Shown here piece by piece: positions 61,354 through 64,000 of a stretch of 64,000 nt of DNA. Both the position numbers and the translations under genes were made by a program. A model generated the notes under the pieces. The model worked only from the letters and a program-made list of their open reading frames with translations. It was not told the origin of the DNA and ran no database searches. The DNA is from Streptomyces sp. NBC_00236. Lineage in GTDB: Bacteria; Actinomycetota; Actinomycetes; Streptomycetales; Streptomycetaceae. Where the stretch lies: assembly GCF_036195045.1 (NCBI RefSeq), contig NZ_CP108100.1, positions 7,192,001 to 7,256,000 on the forward strand, read 5' to 3'. The first letter of the stretch is position 1. Each line of letters starts with the position of its first letter.

Positions 61354-62312
61354 CCGCCGAGGGCAGCATGGGCCTGGCGCCTCTGACCCGTCCCGCCCGG
61401 CTGCGCGCGGGCGCCCGGGTCGCCGTGGTGTCCCCGAGCGGACCGGTGCCCGCCGAGCGGCTGGAGGCGGGCCTCGACCTCCTGCGCGGCTGGGGGCTCG
61501 ATCCGTTCGTGATGCCGCATGTGCTCGATGTGCACCGTGCGTTGGAGTACCTCGCCGGCGCCGACGAGGCGCGGGCCCGGGACCTCCAGGACGCCTGGTG
61601 CGATCCGTCGGTCGACGCGGTGATCTGCGCTCGCGGCGGGTACGGAGCGCACCGCATGGTGGATCTGGTGGACTGGGCGGCGATGCGGGCCGCCGGACCC
61701 AAGGTGTTCGTCGGCTACAGCGACATCACGGTGCTCCACGAGGCGTTCGCCCTGCGGGCCGGGCTCGCCACGCTGCACGGCCCGATGGTGGGCACCGAGA
61801 CCTTCCTGAAGGACCCGCGGACCCAGGACTCGCTGCGGTCCACCCTCTTCGAGCCCGAGACGGTCATGACGCTGGGGCTCGACGACGCGACAGCCCTGGT
61901 GCCGGGGCGGGCCCGGGGCGTCACGTACGGCGGCTGTGTCAGTCTGCTCGCTGCCGACCTCGGCACCCCGCACGGGCGTACCTCGGCCCGCGGCGGGCTG
62001 CTGGTCATCGAGGACACCACCGAGGACCCGTACGGCATCGACCGCATCCTCACCCAGCTGCTGCGGGCCGGGGCGCTCGACGGCGTGGCCGGGGTGGTCT
62101 GCGGTTCCTGGGCGGGCTGCGGACCGTACGAGCGGGTCCGCGCGGTGCTCGCCGACCGGCTCGGTCCGCTGGGTGTGCCCGTCGTCGAGGAGCTCGGATT
62201 CGGGCACGGCCCCACCGGGCTGACGATTCCGCTCGGCGTGCCCGCCGTGCTGGACGCGCCGGCGGACGGCGGCCGGGCCACTCTCACGGTCGAGGTGCCT
62301 GCGCTGGCCTGA
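61350..62312 (+). CDS. S66-family LD-carboxypeptidase (MccF/LdcA type)
   Basis: The 320-residue protein has the S66 catalytic set: Ser in VGYSDITVLHE near residue 122, Glu in VIEDTTEDPYGIDRIL and His in GFGHGPTGLT. Family members remove the terminal D-Ala from murein tetrapeptides or inactivate microcin C-like aminoacyl nucleotides. A GTG in the GTGA overlap is the chosen start; an ATG six codons later is possible. Genomically it joins the D-aminopeptidase, M20 and S9 peptidases, pointing to turnover of D-amino-acid-containing peptides. Confidence 0.92.
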   Translation: MTAEGSMGLAPLTRPARLRAGARVAVVSPSGPVPAERLEAGLDLLRGWGLDPFVMPHVLDVHRALEYLAGADEARARDLQDAWCDPSVDAVICARGGYGAHRMVDLVDWAAMRAAGPKVFVGYSDITVLHEAFALRAGLATLHGPMVGTETFLKDPRTQDSLRSTLFEPETVMTLGLDDATALVPGRARGVTYGGCVSLLAADLGTPHGRTSARGGLLVIEDTTEDPYGIDRILTQLLRAGALDGVAGVVCGSWAGCGPYERVRAVLADRLGPLGVPVVEELGFGHGPTGLTIPLGVPAVLDAPADGGRATLTVEVPALA

Positions 62313-62327
62313 GCGTACGGAATACCG

Positions 62328-62357
62328 CGAAGGCCCCGGCGTGCGCCGGGGCCTTCG
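62328..62357 (+). terminator. Terminator of the peptidase operon
   Basis: A perfect 13-bp stem (CGAAGGCCCCGGC and its complement) with a GTGC loop begins 16 bases after the stop. Confidence 0.85.
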
Positions 62358-62443
62358 TCATGTCCGCGTTCCGCCGCGGCGGCGTGAACGGGGCCGGGAT
62401 GCGAAGAAGCTGAGCAACCTTCAGGAAACGACGTCGTGGCCGT

Positions 62444-62502
62444 TGACACGGCTATGACCCGTGTCACAGCATGAGCGCGGCCCAATACTTACCGGTCGGT
62501 AA
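62444..62502 (+). promoter_or_regulatory. Promoter region with two palindromes, including a TetR-type operator
   Basis: TTGACA (62443-62448) starts an inverted repeat TGACACGG-N7-CCGTGTCA (62444-62466). Downstream, TTACCG-GT-CGGTAA (62489-62502) is a perfect-armed palindrome of the TetR operator type, 25 bp before the start codon. No TetR gene lies within the window beside it. Confidence 0.6.
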
Positions 62503-62526
62503 GGTGTCCTCGGTGTGGAGGTCCTC

Positions 62527-64000
62527 GTGTCGCGTGCTGTCCCCGGTTCCCGCTTCCGGTCCCGGTCGAAGTCGTCGAAGTCGCTGTCCCGCAAACCGCT
62601 CGCCCTCGTCGCAGGGGCCGTGCTCGCCGCACCCCTCGCGCTCGCCGGCACCGCACAGGCCGACACGGCCGCCGCGTCCGCGTACACCGTCACCCCGCTG
62701 AGGTTCACCGTCTCCGCGGGCGACCGCTCCTGCACCGTGGACGCCGACCTCTACCGCCCCGCCGGAGCCGACGCCCTGCACCCGGTGCCCGCCGTCCTCG
62801 CCACCAACGGCTTCGGCGGCAGCAAGTCGGACGGCTCGACCGACGGCATCGGCAAGGCGTTCGCCTCGCGCGGCTACGCCGGGCTCGTCTACTCCGGCCT
62901 GGGCTTCGGCAAGTCCGGCTGCCTCATCACGCTCGACGACCCGGAGAAGGACGGCAGGGCGGCGGCCGCCCTCGTCGACTTCCTCGGCGGGACGCGCGCC
63001 GCCGACGACGGCACCAAGGCCGACTTCGTCACCCAGGACGGCCCCGGAGACCCCACGGTCGGCATGATCGGCGGCTCGTACGGCGGAGCCATCCAGATGG
63101 CCACCGCGGCCGTCGACCCCCGCGTCGACGCCCTCGTTCCGCTCATCACCTGGAACGACCTCGGCTACGCGCTCGCCCCCAACAACGCCGGCGCGGCCCG
63201 AGGCGTCTCCTCGGACACCGCCGGCGTCTTCAAGTGGCAGTGGACCAACGGCTTCTACCTGATGGGGGAGGGGCAGACGATCCTCGCGCCCAGCCTCGAC
63301 CCGTCCCGCTTCGGCAGCCTGAACTGCCTCCACTTCGCCGCGCAGGCCTGCGACACCATCCGGCTGCTCAACTCCGGCCGCTACCCGGACGACAGGACCG
63401 CGGCCATGCTCGCCTACGCGCGCAGCGTCTCGCCGGTCTCCTACCTGAACCGCGTCAAGGCGCCCACCCTCCTGATCCAGGGTCAGGCCGACAGCCTGTT
63501 CAACCTGAACGAGGCCACCGCCACGTACCGGACGCTCAAGGCGCAGGGCACCACGGCCAAGATGATCTGGCAGGCCTGGGGGCACAGCGGCGGTCAGGTG
63601 GAGGGCGAACTCGACCTGGGACAGGGCAATCTGGAGGACAGCTACGTCGGCGGACGCATCCTCGCCTGGTTCGACCGCTACCTCCGCCACGAGACGGCGA
63701 AGGACACCGGACCCGAGTTCGCCTACTACCGCGACTGGCAGAGCGGCTACGGCACCGCGGACGCCGTCCCCGGCCTGACGCGCACGATGTATCTCTCCGG
63801 CGACGGCAAGCTCGTCGACAACCGCTCCAAGGTCGCACGCGGCAGCCGCCAGTACACCAACTGGCTGATCCCCACCAGCCACTCGGAGAGCTCGCTCGCC
63901 GGTCTCATCGGGCTGCCCGACCCGAAGCCGTACGACACCAAGGGCACCTACCTCGGCTGGACCAGCGCCCCGCTCGCCTCGGCGGTCGATGTCGTCGGAG
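62527..64000 (+). CDS. Secreted alpha/beta hydrolase, X-Pro dipeptidyl-peptidase (CocE/NonD)-like, 3' truncated
   Basis: The visible 491 residues start at a GTG with GGAGG five bases upstream. The Arg/Ser-rich n-region (RFRSRSKSSKSLSRK) and hydrophobic core end in TAQA as a signal peptide. The hydrolase domain has the nucleophile Ser in IGGSYGGAIQ, Asp in GQADSLFNL and His in WGHSGGQ. The distal part (GLTRTMYLSGDGKL onward) begins the C-terminal jelly-roll domain of the X-Pro dipeptidyl-peptidase family. The gene continues past the right edge. Confidence 0.88.
   Translation, partial: MSRAVPGSRFRSRSKSSKSLSRKPLALVAGAVLAAPLALAGTAQADTAAASAYTVTPLRFTVSAGDRSCTVDADLYRPAGADALHPVPAVLATNGFGGSKSDGSTDGIGKAFASRGYAGLVYSGLGFGKSGCLITLDDPEKDGRAAAALVDFLGGTRAADDGTKADFVTQDGPGDPTVGMIGGSYGGAIQMATAAVDPRVDALVPLITWNDLGYALAPNNAGAARGVSSDTAGVFKWQWTNGFYLMGEGQTILAPSLDPSRFGSLNCLHFAAQACDTIRLLNSGRYPDDRTAAMLAYARSVSPVSYLNRVKAPTLLIQGQADSLFNLNEATATYRTLKAQGTTAKMIWQAWGHSGGQVEGELDLGQGNLEDSYVGGRILAWFDRYLRHETAKDTGPEFAYYRDWQSGYGTADAVPGLTRTMYLSGDGKLVDNRSKVARGSRQYTNWLIPTSHSESSLAGLIGLPDPKPYDTKGTYLGWTSAPLASAVDVVG

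Overview
The window is high-GC actinobacterial chromosome, almost certainly Streptomyces. Coding is dense and third codon positions are nearly all G or C. Many operons overlap at ATGA or GTGA junctions. It carries a crotonyl-CoA carboxylase/reductase gene cluster, a CebR-type operator and two genes with the rare TTA (bldA-type) codon. No tRNA, rRNA, CRISPR array, insertion sequence or prophage was seen. Gene starts were chosen from ribosome-binding sites, codon bias and family length, so several starts are inside longer open frames.

Layout. 1-7.1 kb: a dipeptide/oligopeptide ABC transporter (5' truncated binding protein, two permeases, two ATPases) followed by a gamma-glutamyltransferase-family enzyme. 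7.1-19 kb: mixed housekeeping and repair genes: an inositol-monophosphatase-family enzyme, a nucleotidyltransferase, a phytoene-desaturase-like oxidoreductase, a macro-domain protein, a UBP-type zinc finger, an Ada/AlkA fusion with an O6-alkylguanine methyltransferase, a GDT1-type transporter behind a yybP-ykoY manganese riboswitch, an Asp-nucleophile alpha/beta hydrolase facing a CGNR regulator, a sirtuin, an orphan VapB-like antitoxin, a NUDIX hydrolase and glycerate kinase. 19-25 kb: a PucR-like regulator opposite a five-gene branched-chain-amino-acid type ABC operon. 25-29.2 kb: two secreted glycosidases, a GH87-like alpha-1,3-glucanase and a GH5 cellulase with a CebR box and a TTA codon.

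29.3-41 kb, nearly all on the minus strand: phosphatidylethanolamine synthesis (pssA, psd), then the ethylmalonyl-CoA pathway core (acyl-CoA dehydrogenase, MaoC hydratase, CoA-ester lyase, ethylmalonyl-CoA mutase, Ccr), a GNAT protein, a TetR regulator and a tandem-duplicated 3-hydroxybutyryl-CoA dehydrogenase. Together these convert acetoacetyl-CoA-derived C4 units to ethylmalonyl-CoA and on to glyoxylate and propionyl-CoA. 41-46 kb: a HEAT-repeat protein, a GNAT, a secreted TAP-like peptidase, a radical SAM protein with an SOS (LexA) box, and an SRPBCC protein.

46-52 kb: a 14-TM drug-efflux transporter fused to three carboxypeptidase-regulatory-like domains, a PAS-GAF-SpoIIE-HATPase phosphatase and a methyltransferase. 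Next comes a decayed GH18 chitinase pseudogene. 52.5-57 kb: LysR, an aldo/keto reductase, ArsR, a quinone oxidoreductase and a ketopantoate-reductase-family enzyme. 57-62.3 kb: a peptide-degradation operon (M55 D-aminopeptidase, M20 peptidase, S9 peptidase, S66 LD-carboxypeptidase). The window ends in a secreted alpha/beta hydrolase behind a TetR-type palindrome.

The least ordinary signals are: stop-codon-spanning minisatellites at the ends of two unrelated genes; the transporter-Ig fusion; the internally deleted chitinase; a 14-residue duplication beside the catalytic Thr of the transferase; an SOS box on the radical SAM gene; and several strong unassigned palindromes in regulatory gaps.
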